A DNA stretch of 64,000 bases from Pseudoxanthomonas sangjuensis (GTDB lineage Bacteria > Pseudomonadota > Gammaproteobacteria > Xanthomonadales > Xanthomonadaceae). The notes under the pieces are model-generated. The model saw nothing but the letters and a program-made list of their open reading frames with translations, made no database searches and had not been told where the DNA came from. The translations under genes and the position numbers were made by a program. Below, piece after piece: positions 28,014-36,741 of this stretch; position 1 is the first letter of the stretch; each line of letters begins with the position of its first letter. The stretch lies in contig NZ_PDWR01000015.1 in the NCBI RefSeq assembly GCF_010211755.1, positions 1 to 64,000 of the forward strand. Reading direction: 5' to 3'.

Positions 28014-29135
28014 TCAGTTTTTCAGCACCGCCAGCACCGCCGCCTCGTCCACGTCCGGCACCACTTCGGCGCGGCCGATGCCCCGCCACAGCACCAGGCG
28101 CAGGCGGCCGGCGACGTTCTTCTTGTCCAGCCGCATCCGCGCCAGCAGGGCTTCCGGCGCCAGGCCCGCGGGAATGCGCGTCGGCAGGCCGTAGGCGCCC
28201 AGCAATGCGGCGAGCCGCGCCGCGTCTTCGGCGGAAGCCAGGCCCAGGTCGGCGGACAGCTTCGCCGCCAGCACCATGCCCACCGCCACCGCTTCGCCGT
28301 GGTTGAGGTTGTCGTTGCCCATGCCGCCGTAGCCCTGCTCGGCCTCGATCGCGTGGCCGAAGGTGTGGCCGAGGTTGAGCAGGGCGCGCTCGCCCTTTTC
28401 CAGCGGGTCGCGCTCGACGATCTCGGCCTTGTGCTCGCAGCTGCGGGCGATGGCCTGCGCCAGCGCCGCGGGGTCGCCGGCCAGCAGCGCGGCGCGCTCG
28501 GCGTGCAGCCATTCGAAGAACAGCGGATCGCGGATCGCGCCGTACTTGGCTACCTCGGCCAGCCCGGCGCGCAGTTCGCGCGGCGGCAGCGTGCGCAGCA
28601 GGTCGGTGTCGGCCAGCACCGCGCGCGGCGGATGGAAGGCGCCGACCAGATTCTTGCCCTGCGGGATGTCGACCGCGGTCTTGCCGCCGACCGACGAATC
28701 GACCATCGCCAGCAGCGTGGTCGGCAGTTGCACGCAGTCGACACCGCGCATCCAGCACGCCGCGGCGAAGCCGGCGAGGTCGCCGACCACGCCGCCGCCG
28801 AGCGCGAACACGCAGGCGTCGCGGGTGGCGCCGAGTGCGGCCAGCGCTTCGATCGCGTCGCCGAAGTGCGCCAGCGTCTTCGATTCCTCGCCGGCTGGCA
28901 GCACGAAGGTGCCGATCTGCAGTTCCGGGCGCACCGCGTGCAGCGCTTCGCGCACGCCGGCGGCGTACAGCGGGGCGACGTTGGAGTCGCTGGCCAACAG
29001 CACGTGGCGGCCGCGGACCCGCTGCGCCAGCAGCGCGCCGTCGTAAACCAGGCCGGGGCCGATGTCGATGCGATACGGCGCGGCGCCGCCGACCTCGACG
29101 CTGCGGATCGCTTCGTGCCGCATCGCCGCGTTCAT
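28014..29135 (-). CDS. aroB: 3-dehydroquinate synthase
   Basis: The second shikimate-pathway enzyme cyclises DAHP to 3-dehydroquinate using NAD and a divalent metal. The 373-aa product shows [42 protein letters not shown], the [16 protein letters not shown] loop, and metal-ligand segments [13 protein letters not shown] and [12 protein letters not shown]. The start at ATG 29133-29135 overlaps the aroK stop; ATG 29123 is an alternative. Catalytic residues appear complete. aroK-aroB coupling is a common arrangement in proteobacteria. Confidence 0.96.
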   Translation of the reverse strand: MNAAMRHEAIRSVEVGGAAPYRIDIGPGLVYDGALLAQRVRGRHVLLASDSNVAPLYAAGVREALHAVRPELQIGTFVLPAGEESKTLAHFGDAIEALAALGATRDACVFALGGGVVGDLAGFAAACWMRGVDCVQLPTTLLAMVDSSVGGKTAVDIPQGKNLVGAFHPPRAVLADTDLLRTLPPRELRAGLAEVAKYGAIRDPLFFEWLHAERAALLAGDPAALAQAIARSCEHKAEIVERDPLEKGERALLNLGHTFGHAIEAEQGYGGMGNDNLNHGEAVAVGMVLAAKLSADLGLASAEDAARLAALLGAYGLPTRIPAGLAPEALLARMRLDKKNVAGRLRLVLWRGIGRAEVVPDVDEAAVLAVLKN

Positions 29136-29689
29136 GCGGCATGCTCCCCGGCGGCGTGCCCGCCGCGCTGCCACTGCGCCGCCAGTTGCCCGACCAGCGC
29201 GCAGGTCGCTTCGTGCGGGTTCAGGCCGTCGGTGTCCAGGGTCAGGTCGGCGATCTCGCGATACAGCGGCTCGCGCGCCGCGGACAGGTCGCGCAGGACC
29301 TGCTCGCGGTCGGCGGCCTGCAGCAGCGGGCGGTTGCGGTCGCGGCCGACGCGCTTGAGCTGGGATTCGACGCCGACCCGCAGGTACACGACGAAGCCGC
29401 GTTCGCGCATGCGCCGGCGGTTGTCGGCGTCGAGCACCGCGCCGCCACCGGTGGCGACCAGCTGGCCTTCGCCGGCGAGCACCTGCGCCAGCATCTCGCG
29501 CTCGCGCTGGCGGAAGCCGGCCTCGCCGACGTGCTCGAACAGCATCGGGATGCTGGCGCCGCTGTGCTCGACGATGGCGTGGTCCACGTCGACGAAGCGC
29601 AGGCCGAAGCGCTCGGCCAGGCGCTTGCCGATCGAGGTTTTGCCGGCGCCCATCGGGCCGACCAGGATCAGGTTTGCGGCGGGATTCAT
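29132..29689 (-). CDS. aroK: Shikimate kinase
   Basis: The 185-aa P-loop kinase phosphorylates shikimate at O3. It shows the Walker [19 protein letters not shown], shikimate-binding [10 protein letters not shown], the GEAGFRQRE motif with the substrate-binding Arg, ATGGGAVLD (Walker B-like Gly-rich motif) and the lid RDRNRPLL. The start is ATG 29687-29689, since an N-terminal extension upstream is non-homologous. It is coupled to aroB through a 4-base stop/start overlap and divergent from the dodecin gene. Confidence 0.96.
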   Translation of the reverse strand: MNPAANLILVGPMGAGKTSIGKRLAERFGLRFVDVDHAIVEHSGASIPMLFEHVGEAGFRQREREMLAQVLAGEGQLVATGGGAVLDADNRRRMRERGFVVYLRVGVESQLKRVGRDRNRPLLQAADREQVLRDLSAAREPLYREIADLTLDTDGLNPHEATCALVGQLAAQWQRGGHAAGEHAA

Positions 29690-29787
29690 CGGGTTCGATG
29701 CTACCACTTCATAGCGAAGACTTAACGCGGGCGGGCCTAGTCTGCGGGTCCCGGCGCGCCGCGCCATCACGTGAGAAAGGAGTTCCC

Positions 29788-29991
29788 ATGTCCGTCGCCA
29801 AAGTCATCGAGGTCACCGCTTCCTCCAAGGTCAGCGTCGAGGACGCGGTCAAGGTCGGGCTGAAGAAGACCGCCGAGACGGTGAAGAACATCAAGGGCGC
29901 TTGGGTCAACGAAACCAAGGTGGTGACCGACGACAGCGGCAACATCACCGAGTGGCGGGTCAACCTGCGCATCAGCTTCGTCGTCGCTTGA
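29788..29991 (+). CDS. Dodecin flavoprotein
   Basis: The 67-aa protein forms hollow dodecamers that bind and buffer flavins in the cytosol. [24 protein letters not shown] is the family's first strand-helix unit, followed by [12 protein letters not shown] with the tryptophan that stacks on the flavin, and the closing strand [12 protein letters not shown]. The ATG has a textbook AAGGAG 6 bases upstream. It is monocistronic and ends beside a strong GC palindrome that may act as its terminator. Confidence 0.93.
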   Translation: MSVAKVIEVTASSKVSVEDAVKVGLKKTAETVKNIKGAWVNETKVVTDDSGNITEWRVNLRISFVVA

Positions 29992-29997
29992 TTTCGC

Positions 29998-30016
29998 AGG
30001 GGCGGGGCCCGCCCCT
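29998..30016. repeat. Perfect GC palindrome between dodecin and kinase genes
   Basis: AGGGGCGGG-G-CCCGCCCCT is a 9-bp stem with a single central base, located 6 bases after the dodecin stop. It contains most of the kinase gene stop codon on the other strand (30015-30017). It resembles the metX-metB hairpins. There is no T-run, so any terminator role is unproven. Confidence 0.6.
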
Positions 30017-30827
30017 ACGCAAACGGCCGGCGCCGCGCGTCCAGCGGCACCACCCGGTCCGCGATCGCCGGCAGCGTCCGCAGGGCCTGCCGGCTGGTCC
30101 GTTCGTAGTGTTGAACAAAGCGTTCGACCTGCGCGCGATCCATCGCCTTGCGCGACGGATCGCCGGCCTGCAGCGCTTGCTCCTGTTCCCAGCGCCACTG
30201 CGGCACCACTTCGAAACCGGGCGGCTGCAGGAACCACAATGCGTCGATGCGCGACCACAGCGCCGGATAGTCGCGCGCCAGCGCGGCGTTGCACCAGCGC
30301 CGCCACGTGCCGCCGGCGTCCTCGCCGCGTTCCAGCGCATTGACCGGTACGGCCAGGGCGGCTTCGTCCTCCGCCGGCGTTGCCAGGAACCAGCCTTCGA
30401 AAACCACGACGTCGGCGGGTCCGTCGATCCGCTCCCAACGCGATTCCGGCAGGCGGTCGTCGCCCAGCTTGTCGAAGCGGGGCAGGGTGGCCGGTTCGCC
30501 GGCGCGCAGCGCATCCAGCGTGCGCAGCGCCAGCGCCATGTCGTGCGTGCCCGGCGGGCCGCGCGTGGCCAGCAGCGGGTGCACGTCGCGTGCCAGCGTC
30601 TCGCGCTCGGCCTTGCGCAGGTAGAAGTCGTCGATCGAGACGACGGCCGCGCGCAGCCCGCGCGAGCGCGCCAGCGCGGCGACCTGCGCGGCCAGCGTCG
30701 ACTTCCCCGTGCCCTGCAGCCCGCTGATGCCGAACGCCGGCACAGGGCCGTTCCGGATCGAAAGCGCCGCGTCCAGCGCCTCGGCAACGAGTGCGTCCGG
30801 GAAACCGGGGGACTGAAGTTCGTTCAT
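30015..30827 (-). CDS. P-loop kinase, D-glycerate 3-kinase-like
   Basis: The 270-aa cytosolic kinase belongs to the uridine kinase/phosphoribulokinase-like superfamily. It shows Walker [35 protein letters not shown] (substrate-proximal DDFY), [28 protein letters not shown] and the Walker B region VVVFEGWFL. The GPPGTHD and EGWF motifs fit the glycerate kinase branch known from plants, yeast and some bacteria. Substrate assignment is from family resemblance only. No photorespiration or glycerate genes are nearby. Confidence 0.78.
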   Translation of the reverse strand: MNELQSPGFPDALVAEALDAALSIRNGPVPAFGISGLQGTGKSTLAAQVAALARSRGLRAAVVSIDDFYLRKAERETLARDVHPLLATRGPPGTHDMALALRTLDALRAGEPATLPRFDKLGDDRLPESRWERIDGPADVVVFEGWFLATPAEDEAALAVPVNALERGEDAGGTWRRWCNAALARDYPALWSRIDALWFLQPPGFEVVPQWRWEQEQALQAGDPSRKAMDRAQVERFVQHYERTSRQALRTLPAIADRVVPLDARRRPFA

Positions 30828-30841
30828 GGAAATATCGGGAA

Positions 30842-30939
30842 CCGTTCGTGCTGAGCGTAGCCCGCGCAGCGGGCGAAGTCGAAGCGACGCACGTGGTCCT
30901 TCGACTTCGCGCCTGCGGCGCTACGCTCAGGATGAACGG
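30842..30939. repeat. Palindromic intergenic repeat, family A, copy 2
   Basis: The left arm CCGTTCGTGCTGAGCGTAG (30842-30860) is identical to copy 1. The right arm CTACGCTCAGGATGAACGG (30921-30939) differs by one base. Inner arms GGCGAAGTCGAAG and CTTCGAC are also kept. The element lies between the divergent kinase and pdxH genes, its right end touching the CATAAT -10 of pdxH (30941-30946). Confidence 0.85.
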
Positions 30940-30976
30940 GCATAATGATGCGCACGCCCGTGCCGCCCGTGATGCC

Positions 30977-31579
30977 ATGACCGACCTCTACGCCGAAGCC
31001 CTTTCCACGTTCGCCACGCTGTTCGACGAAGCCAGGGCCAGCGCCGCGGAACTGGAAGCCAATGCGATGACCGTGGCCACGGCGACGGCGGACGGCCGGC
31101 CGTCGGCGCGCATCGTGCTGCTGAAGTCGTTCGACGAGCGCGGCTTCGTGTTCTACACGCACCTCGACAGCCGCAAGGGCGGGGAACTGGCGGCCAACCC
31201 GCACGCGGCGCTGCTGTTCCTGTGGCGCAGCCTGCGCGAAGCGGGGGTGCAGGTGCGGATCGAAGGGGCGGTCGAAGTCGTCGCCGACGCCGAGGCGGAC
31301 GCCTACTTCGCCAGCCGCCCGCGCCTGAGCCAGATCGGCGCGTGGGCTTCGGCGCAGTCGCGCACGCTGGCCACGCGCGAGGATTTCGAGGACCGCATCG
31401 CCCAGGTCGAGGCCGAATTCGAGGGCCGCGAGGTGCCGCGCCCGGACGGCTGGAGCGGCTACCGCGTAGTCCCCGAAGCCTTCGAATTCTGGTACGGCGC
31501 GCAGTTCCGCCTGCACGAGCGCTGGCGCTACGAGCGTGGAGCGGACGGTGGCTGGACGAAGCGGATGCTGTATCCGTGA
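30977..31579 (+). CDS. pdxH: Pyridoxamine/pyridoxine 5'-phosphate oxidase
   Basis: The 200-aa FMN enzyme makes pyridoxal 5'-phosphate from PNP or PMP. Visible are [35 protein letters not shown] (FMN and PLP binding), [33 protein letters not shown] and the C-terminal block [19 protein letters not shown]. The last residues are KRMLYP where many homologues end in RLAP. The start is ATG 30977, as upstream in-frame sequence is the palindromic repeat. A CATAAT -10 lies 30 bases upstream. It is the PLP source for MetB and YggS-type proteins (general knowledge). Confidence 0.95.
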   Translation: MTDLYAEALSTFATLFDEARASAAELEANAMTVATATADGRPSARIVLLKSFDERGFVFYTHLDSRKGGELAANPHAALLFLWRSLREAGVQVRIEGAVEVVADAEADAYFASRPRLSQIGAWASAQSRTLATREDFEDRIAQVEAEFEGREVPRPDGWSGYRVVPEAFEFWYGAQFRLHERWRYERGADGGWTKRMLYP

Positions 31580-31596
31580 GCATGCCGTTGCCCGTC

Positions 31597-31666
31597 TGTA
31601 GGAGCGGCGTAAGCCGCGACAGGGCCATCCCGTGAAAGTCCGGCCGCGGCTTGCGCCGCTCCCGCG
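31597..31666. repeat. Palindromic intergenic repeat, family B, copy 1
   Basis: The left arm TGTAGGAGCGGCGTAAGCCG (31597-31616, continuing CGAC) is mirrored by GCCGCGGCTTGCGCCGCTCC (about 31644-31663). A second copy lies at 62974-63070. The right arm ends 12 bases before the GTG start of the next gene and may supply its leader. Confidence 0.8.
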
Positions 31667-31678
31667 GGAAGCGGCATC

Positions 31679-32476
31679 GTGATCGGCCCGCGCCGCATCG
31701 TCTGCCTGACCGAGGAACCGACCGAAACGCTGTACGCGCTCGGCGAGCAGGACCGCATCGTCGGCATCAGCGGCTTCACCGTGCGTCCCGCCGTCGCGCG
31801 CAAGGAAAAACCGAAGGTCAGCGCCTTCACCAGCGCCAGGATCGACGAGATCCTGAAGCTCGACCCCGATTTCGTCGTCGGCTTCTCCGACATCCAGGCG
31901 GAAATCGCGGCCGAACTGATCGGTCGCGGCGTCGAAGTGTGGATCGCCAACCACCGCAGCGTCGACGGCATCCTCGACTATATCCGTCGCCTCGGCGCGC
32001 TGGTCGGCGTCGCCGGCAAGGCGAATGCCTATGCCGACGGATTGCGCCGCGGGCTCGACGGGATCGAGCGCGAATCGGCAAAGCTGCCGAGGCGGCCGCG
32101 CGTCTATTTCGAGGAATGGGATGAGCCGCAGATCAGCGGCATCCGCTGGGTCGCCGAACTGATCCGCATTGCCGGCGGCGACGACGTGTTCCCCGAGCTC
32201 GCGGCCGAGCCGCTGGCGAAGCGGCGCATCCTTGCCGATCCGTGCGAAGTGGTGCGGCGCGCGCCGGACATCATCCTGGGCTCGTGGTGCGGCAAGAAAT
32301 TCCGCCCCGACAGGGTCGCGGCCCGCGCCGGCTGGGACGCGATCCCGGCGGTGCGCGCCGGCGAACTGCACGAAATCAAGTCGCCGCTGATCCTGCAGCC
32401 GGGCCCGGCGGCGCTGACCGACGGCGTGGACGGGATCGCGCGGATCGTCCGCGCGTGGGCGGCACGCAACGCGTGA
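31679..32476 (+). CDS. BtuF-like cobalamin/metal-chelate binding protein without a leader
   Basis: The 265-aa protein has the class III periplasmic-binding fold of BtuF/FepB-type proteins: RIVCLTEEPTETLYALGEQDRIVGISGFTV, then SARIDEILKLDPDFVVGFSDIQ, a central helix, and RVYFEEWDEPQISGIRWVAELIRIAGGDDVFPE. The N-terminus goes straight into the first strand with no signal peptide. Either it is cytosolic, or translation starts further upstream inside the repeat. No permease or ATPase gene lies nearby. Members are commonly annotated as cobalamin-binding proteins. The ligand is not proven by sequence. It starts at GTG 31679. Confidence 0.8.
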   Translation: MIGPRRIVCLTEEPTETLYALGEQDRIVGISGFTVRPAVARKEKPKVSAFTSARIDEILKLDPDFVVGFSDIQAEIAAELIGRGVEVWIANHRSVDGILDYIRRLGALVGVAGKANAYADGLRRGLDGIERESAKLPRRPRVYFEEWDEPQISGIRWVAELIRIAGGDDVFPELAAEPLAKRRILADPCEVVRRAPDIILGSWCGKKFRPDRVAARAGWDAIPAVRAGELHEIKSPLILQPGPAALTDGVDGIARIVRAWAARNA

Positions 32477-32562
32477 CCCTTCATCGGCCGTAAACGCCCG
32501 CGCATGGCATAGTCCGGCGGCAAGTCCGCGTGAGTCCCATAAACTTTCGTGAGGGTGCCTTC

Positions 32563-32934
32563 ATGTTGCTGAAGCAGATTCTTGCCGCCACGCTCGCCGT
32601 CGCCCTGGTGTCCGGTACCTGCACCAGCGCCTATGCCGGCGTCATCACCACGCAGCAGGCGCTGTCCGCCGAAGCGCGCGCCACCACCGAGCAACAGATC
32701 CGGACCGCACTGGCACGCGAGGATGTGCGCAAGGCCATGCAGAGCTACGGCGTGGCCCCGGCCGACGTCGACGCGCGTATCGCCTCGCTGAGCGACGCCG
32801 AACTGCTGCGCCTGCAGGGCGAAGTCGACCGCCTGCCGGCGGGCGGCGGTGCCCTGGCGGTGATCGGCGTCGTGTTCCTGGTGCTGCTGATCCTGGAACT
32901 GGTAGGCGTCACCAACATCTTCAACCGCGTGTGA
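32563..32934 (+). CDS. PA2779-family small exported membrane protein
   Basis: The 123-aa protein has a signal peptide (LLKQILAATLAVALVSGTCTSAYAG), a helical middle (TTEQQIRTALAREDVRKAMQ, then SYGVAPADVDARIASLSDAE) and one C-terminal membrane helix (about residues 98-117) preceded by LPAGGGALAVIG. The family always appears with a PA2778-type peptidase gene; here the stop overlaps the peptidase's GTG start (32931-32934). Function is not known. I infer that it could be the substrate or membrane anchor of that peptidase. The start is ATG 32563, with GTGAGGG upstream. Confidence 0.85.
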   Translation: MLLKQILAATLAVALVSGTCTSAYAGVITTQQALSAEARATTEQQIRTALAREDVRKAMQSYGVAPADVDARIASLSDAELLRLQGEVDRLPAGGGALAVIGVVFLVLLILELVGVTNIFNRV

Positions 32935-33920
32935 CCGCGCGCCACCTGCTGCGCCGGGCGATCCTCGCGGGGGGCGCCATGGCGTGCGCCGGCTGCGCGA
33001 TCAATCCGCCGCTGCGGGTGGACGGCATGGTTCCCGCCGCGGGCATCGACCTGACCCGGCGCGTGCCATTCCATCCGCAAACGGAGTACCAGTGCGGCCC
33101 GGCCGCGCTGGCCACGGTGCTTGGCAGCAGCGGCGTGCCCGCCACACCGGAAAGCCTGGCGCCGCAGGTCTACCTGCCGGGGCGCCATGGCAGCCTGCAG
33201 GTCGAACTGATCGGCGCCACCCGCCGCGCCGGCCGCATTCCGTACCTCCTGCCACGCGAGCCCGAGGCGCTGTTCGCCGAACTGCAGGCCGGGCGCCCGG
33301 TGCTGGTGCTGCAGAACCTGCTGGTCCGCAGCGTGCCGAAATGGCACTACGCCGTGCTCGTCGGCGCCGATGCCGGCCGCAATCGCATCCGCCTGAACAG
33401 CGGCGACAGGCGCGGCCTGCCAATGCCGGCGCCGAAGTTCATGCGCACCTGGGACTGGGGTGGGCGCTGGGCACTGGTGGCGCTGAAGCCCGGCGAATTG
33501 CCGGCCAGCGCCGCCGATCCGGCCGCGTACCTGGCCGCCGTGGCCGATTTCGAGGCGGTCGCCGGCGCCGCGGCCGCGCGGCCCGCGTACCTGGCCGCAC
33601 AGCGGCGCTGGCCGGAAGACGGCCGGGTGCACATGGCGCTGGGCAACCAGGCCTATGCCGGCGGCGACAAGCGTGCCGCCGTCGCGCACTACCGCGAGGG
33701 GCTGGCGCATGCGCCCGGGGATCCGGTGCTGGCGAACAACTACGCGTCGGTGATGGGCGAACTGGGTTGCCGGGCGCAGGCCTTGCGGGCGCTGGACGGC
33801 GTGCGCGACGACGGAACGTCGACGTGGCGCGAACAGCTGTTGCGCACGCGCGGGGAAGTGGAAGCGGCGAAGGCGCGCCCCGCGGCCGATTGCGCGAAGC
33901 TGGCGTTGCCGGCGCGCTAG
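32931..33920 (+). CDS. PA2778-family C39-like cysteine peptidase lipoprotein with TPR
   Basis: The 329-aa protein has a lipoprotein leader (AMACAGC, lipidated Cys about residue 22) and an N-terminal papain-like C39 domain. The catalytic Cys is in TEYQCGPAALATVLGSSG and the His in VPKWHYAVLVGADAGRN, with a candidate Asn/Asp in RLNSGDRRG. The C-terminal part (about residues 215-300) is a TPR pair (VHMALGNQAYAGGDKRAAVAHYREGL; PVLANNYASVMGELG). It starts at GTG overlapping the upstream stop codon. It may cleave its cotranslated partner, but this is untested as far as I know. Confidence 0.87.
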   Translation: MTARHLLRRAILAGGAMACAGCAINPPLRVDGMVPAAGIDLTRRVPFHPQTEYQCGPAALATVLGSSGVPATPESLAPQVYLPGRHGSLQVELIGATRRAGRIPYLLPREPEALFAELQAGRPVLVLQNLLVRSVPKWHYAVLVGADAGRNRIRLNSGDRRGLPMPAPKFMRTWDWGGRWALVALKPGELPASAADPAAYLAAVADFEAVAGAAAARPAYLAAQRRWPEDGRVHMALGNQAYAGGDKRAAVAHYREGLAHAPGDPVLANNYASVMGELGCRAQALRALDGVRDDGTSTWREQLLRTRGEVEAAKARPAADCAKLALPAR

Positions 33921-33994
33921 GCGGCGGCTTGCTCTGAAGGCACTCCCGCCGATGCCGGCAGGCAGCGGGGGCAGGCTCTACTCCACGCGTAGCG

Positions 33995-34819
33995 TCAGTC
34001 GTTGGCGGCGGACAGCGCCGCGCCGCGCATGCGCGCGGCATGGATCGCCTTGCCGACCAGCGCTTCGAAGCCGCCGGCCTGGAAGGTTTCGATCGCCGCC
34101 TGCGTGGTGCCGTTCGGCGAGGTGACGCGGCGGCGCAGTTCGGCCGGCACTTCGCCGGTTTCGGTCAGCATCCGCGCCGCGCCGAGGAGGGTTTGCAGGA
34201 CCAGCGTGCGGGCCGCATCGGCGGGCAGGCCTTCGGCGATGGCGGCCGTTTCCATCGCCTCGGCCAGCAGGAACACGTAGGCCGGACCGCTGCCGGAGAC
34301 CGCGGTGACCGAATCCATCAGCGTTTCGTCGGCGACCCACACGGTCGGGCCGGCGGCGGCGAGCAACTGCTCCGCGCGTTCGCGTCCGCCGGCGTCGACG
34401 TTGCCGGTCGCGAACAGCCCGGTCACGCCGGCGCCGAGCAGGGCGGGGGTGTTCGGCATCGCGCGGATCACCGGCGGTTCCGCGCCGAGCCAACGCTGCA
34501 GTTGCGCGGACGTGATGCCGGCGGCGATGGAGACGACCAGCGGGTTCCGTTCCCGTGCCGCATCCGCCAGCGATTCGCAGACGCTGTGCAGCACCTGCGG
34601 TTTGACCGCGAACAGCCACAACGGGGCCCGCGCGACGGCCTGCGTCGCGTCGGCGTAGGTGTTCACGCCGAAATCGCGCGCCAGCGCCTCGCGCAGCGCT
34701 TCGACCGGTTCGGCCACGTGCAATTGCGACGGCTCGTAGCCGCGGCCGACCAGCCCGCCGATCAGGCTGCGCGCCATGTTGCCGCCGCCGACGAAGGCGA
34801 TGTGCCGTGTTGCATCCAT
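33995..34819 (-). CDS. proC: Pyrroline-5-carboxylate reductase
   Basis: The 274-aa NAD(P)H-dependent enzyme makes the last step of proline synthesis. The Rossmann motif is IAFVGGGNMARSLIGGL. LWLFAVKPQVL, VVSIAAGITSAQLQRWLG, RAMPNTPALLGAGVTGLFA and the C-terminal dimer signature DSVTAVSGSGPAYVFLLAEAM are intact, as is VTSPNGTTQAAIETFQ. The ATG has GAGGA upstream and follows the yggS stop by 10 bases. The yggS-proC pair is conserved in many proteobacteria. Confidence 0.96.
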   Translation of the reverse strand: MDATRHIAFVGGGNMARSLIGGLVGRGYEPSQLHVAEPVEALREALARDFGVNTYADATQAVARAPLWLFAVKPQVLHSVCESLADAARERNPLVVSIAAGITSAQLQRWLGAEPPVIRAMPNTPALLGAGVTGLFATGNVDAGGRERAEQLLAAAGPTVWVADETLMDSVTAVSGSGPAYVFLLAEAMETAAIAEGLPADAARTLVLQTLLGAARMLTETGEVPAELRRRVTSPNGTTQAAIETFQAGGFEALVGKAIHAARMRGAALSAAND

Positions 34820-34829
34820 CGATGTGTCC

Positions 34830-35513
34830 TCAGGTTTTGGGTGGGCGCGCGCCGAACAGCGCGGTGCCGATGCGCACCATGGTCGCGCCTTCCCCGATCG
34901 CGAGGGCGAAGTCGTCGCTCATGCCCATCGACAGGGTATCGACCGACGGGTAGCGGGCGGCGAGGCCGTCGAACAGTTCGCGCATGCGCCGGAACGCCGG
35001 GCGGCGCAGTTCGATGTCCGCGTGCGGCGTCGGGATCGCCATCAGCCCGCGCAGTGCCAGGCCCGGCTCGGCGGCGATGGCGGCGGCGAGTGCGTCGACC
35101 TCGCCCGGGCGGCAGCCGTGCTTGCTGGTTTCGTCGTCGACGTTGACCTGCACCAGTACGTTCAGCGGCGGCCGGCCGGCCGGCCGGAATCGCGCCAGCG
35201 CCGCCACCAGCTTGCCCCGGTCGACGGTCTGCACCCAATCGAACAAGGTCGCGGCGGCCTCGGCCTTGTTCGATTGCAGGTGCCCGATCAGGTGCCATTC
35301 CAGGCCCAGCCCGGCCAGCTCGCGCGCCTTGGCCTGCGCTTCCTGGACGTAGTTCTCGCCGAAAGCGTGCTGTCCGTCCGCGGCGAGTTGCGCGATGGCC
35401 GCGGACGGTTGCAACTTGGACACCGCAAGCAGGCGCGGCACTGGCCGCCCCGCGGCTTTGGCTGCGTTTTCAATGCGTTGCAGGGTCTCGCTGAGGGTGC
35501 TGGCGAGGATCAT
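34830..35513 (-). CDS. PLP-binding homeostasis protein (YggS/PROSC)
   Basis: The 227-aa single-domain alanine-racemase-fold protein holds PLP and maintains amino acid and vitamin B6 balance. The PLP lysine is in RLLAVSKLQPSAAI. FGENYVQEAQAKARELA, EWHLIGHLQSNKA, VLVQVNVDDETSKHGCRP, GLMAIPTPHAD and SMGMSDDFALAIGEGATMVRIGTALFG are the family blocks. The start is ATG 35511-35513, because an upstream extension would run into the pilT promoter. It lies upstream of proC in an operon and divergent from pilT. Confidence 0.95.
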   Translation of the reverse strand: MILASTLSETLQRIENAAKAAGRPVPRLLAVSKLQPSAAIAQLAADGQHAFGENYVQEAQAKARELAGLGLEWHLIGHLQSNKAEAAATLFDWVQTVDRGKLVAALARFRPAGRPPLNVLVQVNVDDETSKHGCRPGEVDALAAAIAAEPGLALRGLMAIPTPHADIELRRPAFRRMRELFDGLAARYPSVDTLSMGMSDDFALAIGEGATMVRIGTALFGARPPKT

Positions 35514-35523
35514 CGTCCAACCA

Positions 35524-35551
35524 TTGGCGACTGCTGATGGCGCGCTATACT
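35524..35551 (+). promoter_or_regulatory. Putative sigma-70 promoter of pilT
   Basis: TTGGCG (35524-35529), a 16-base spacer and TATACT (35546-35551) lie 57 bases before the pilT ATG, in the 94-base divergent gap with yggS. Confidence 0.5.
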
Positions 35552-35607
35552 GCCTGCAGGGGAAGTATCGTTCCAGTCGCAGCACATCTTCGTGGGGAAG
35601 CAGCGTT

Positions 35608-36645
35608 ATGGATATCGCCGAACTACTGGCGTTCTCGGTCAAGAACAAGGCCTCCGACCTCCACCTGTCGGCCGGGTTGCCGCCGATGATCCGGGTGGAC
35701 GGCGACGTGCGCCGGATCAACATCCCCGCGCTCGACCACAAGCAGGTGCATGCGCTGATCTACGACATCATGTCGGACAAGCAGCGCCGCGATTACGAGG
35801 AATTCCTCGAGGTCGACTTCTCGTTCGAGATCCCGTCGCTGGCGCGCTTCCGCGTCAACGCGTTCAACCAGAACCGCGGCGCCGGCGCGGTGTTCCGCAC
35901 CATTCCGTCGGAAGTGCTGACCCTCGAGGACCTGAACTGCCCGCCGATCTTCCGCGAACTGATCCAGCAGCCGCAGGGCCTGATCCTGGTCACCGGTCCG
36001 ACCGGTTCGGGCAAGTCGACCACCCTGGCGGCGATGCTCGACCACATCAACAAGAACGAATACGCGCACATCCTCTCGGTCGAGGACCCGATCGAGTTCG
36101 TCCACACCTCGCAGAAGTGCCTGATCAACCAGCGCGAGGTGCACCGCGACACCCACGGCTTCAACGAGGCGCTGCGCTCGGCGCTGCGCGAGGACCCCGA
36201 CTACATCCTGGTCGGCGAGTTGCGCGACCTCGAGACCATCCGCCTGGCGCTGACCGCGGCGGAAACCGGCCACCTGGTGTTCGGCACCCTGCACACCAGC
36301 TCGGCGGCCAAGACCATCGACCGCATCATCGACGTGTTCCCCGCCGGCGAGAAGCCGATGGTGCGCTCGATGCTGTCCGAATCGCTGCGCGCGGTGATCT
36401 CGCAGGCGCTGCTGAAGAAGGTCGGCGGCGGCCGCACGGCGGCGTGGGAGATCATGGTCGGCACGCCCGCCATCCGCAACCTGATCCGCGAGGACAAGGT
36501 CGCGCAGATGTATTCGGCCATCCAGACCGGCCAGCAACTGGGCATGATGACGCTGGACCAGCACCTGCAGGACATGGTCAAGCGCAACCTGGTCAGCCGC
36601 CAGCAGGCCAGGGAGTACGCGAAGGACAAGCGGTTGTTCGAGTAA
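35608..36645 (+). CDS. pilT: Type IV pilus retraction ATPase PilT
   Basis: The 345-aa hexameric ATPase depolymerises pilin for twitching motility. It shows the N-terminal PAS-like part (ASDLHLSAGLPPMIRVDGDV), Walker A VTGPTGSGKSTTLAAMLDHI, the Asp box ILSVEDPIEFVH, Walker B DPDYILVGELRDLETI, the His box TGHLVFGTLHTSSAAKTIDR, and the C-terminal AIRNLIRE motif required for retraction in PilT. Length is standard. pilU follows after 96 bases on the same strand. Confidence 0.97.
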   Translation: MDIAELLAFSVKNKASDLHLSAGLPPMIRVDGDVRRINIPALDHKQVHALIYDIMSDKQRRDYEEFLEVDFSFEIPSLARFRVNAFNQNRGAGAVFRTIPSEVLTLEDLNCPPIFRELIQQPQGLILVTGPTGSGKSTTLAAMLDHINKNEYAHILSVEDPIEFVHTSQKCLINQREVHRDTHGFNEALRSALREDPDYILVGELRDLETIRLALTAAETGHLVFGTLHTSSAAKTIDRIIDVFPAGEKPMVRSMLSESLRAVISQALLKKVGGGRTAAWEIMVGTPAIRNLIREDKVAQMYSAIQTGQQLGMMTLDQHLQDMVKRNLVSRQQAREYAKDKRLFE

Positions 36646-36741
36646 TTTCGGGAAAGGCAGGCGGACGGCGCGGGGCCGGCATCCCCGGTTTCCGCGACCA
36701 GCGTCTCCTGCCTCCCGCCTCCAGTCCCCCGGAGTTCAGCC

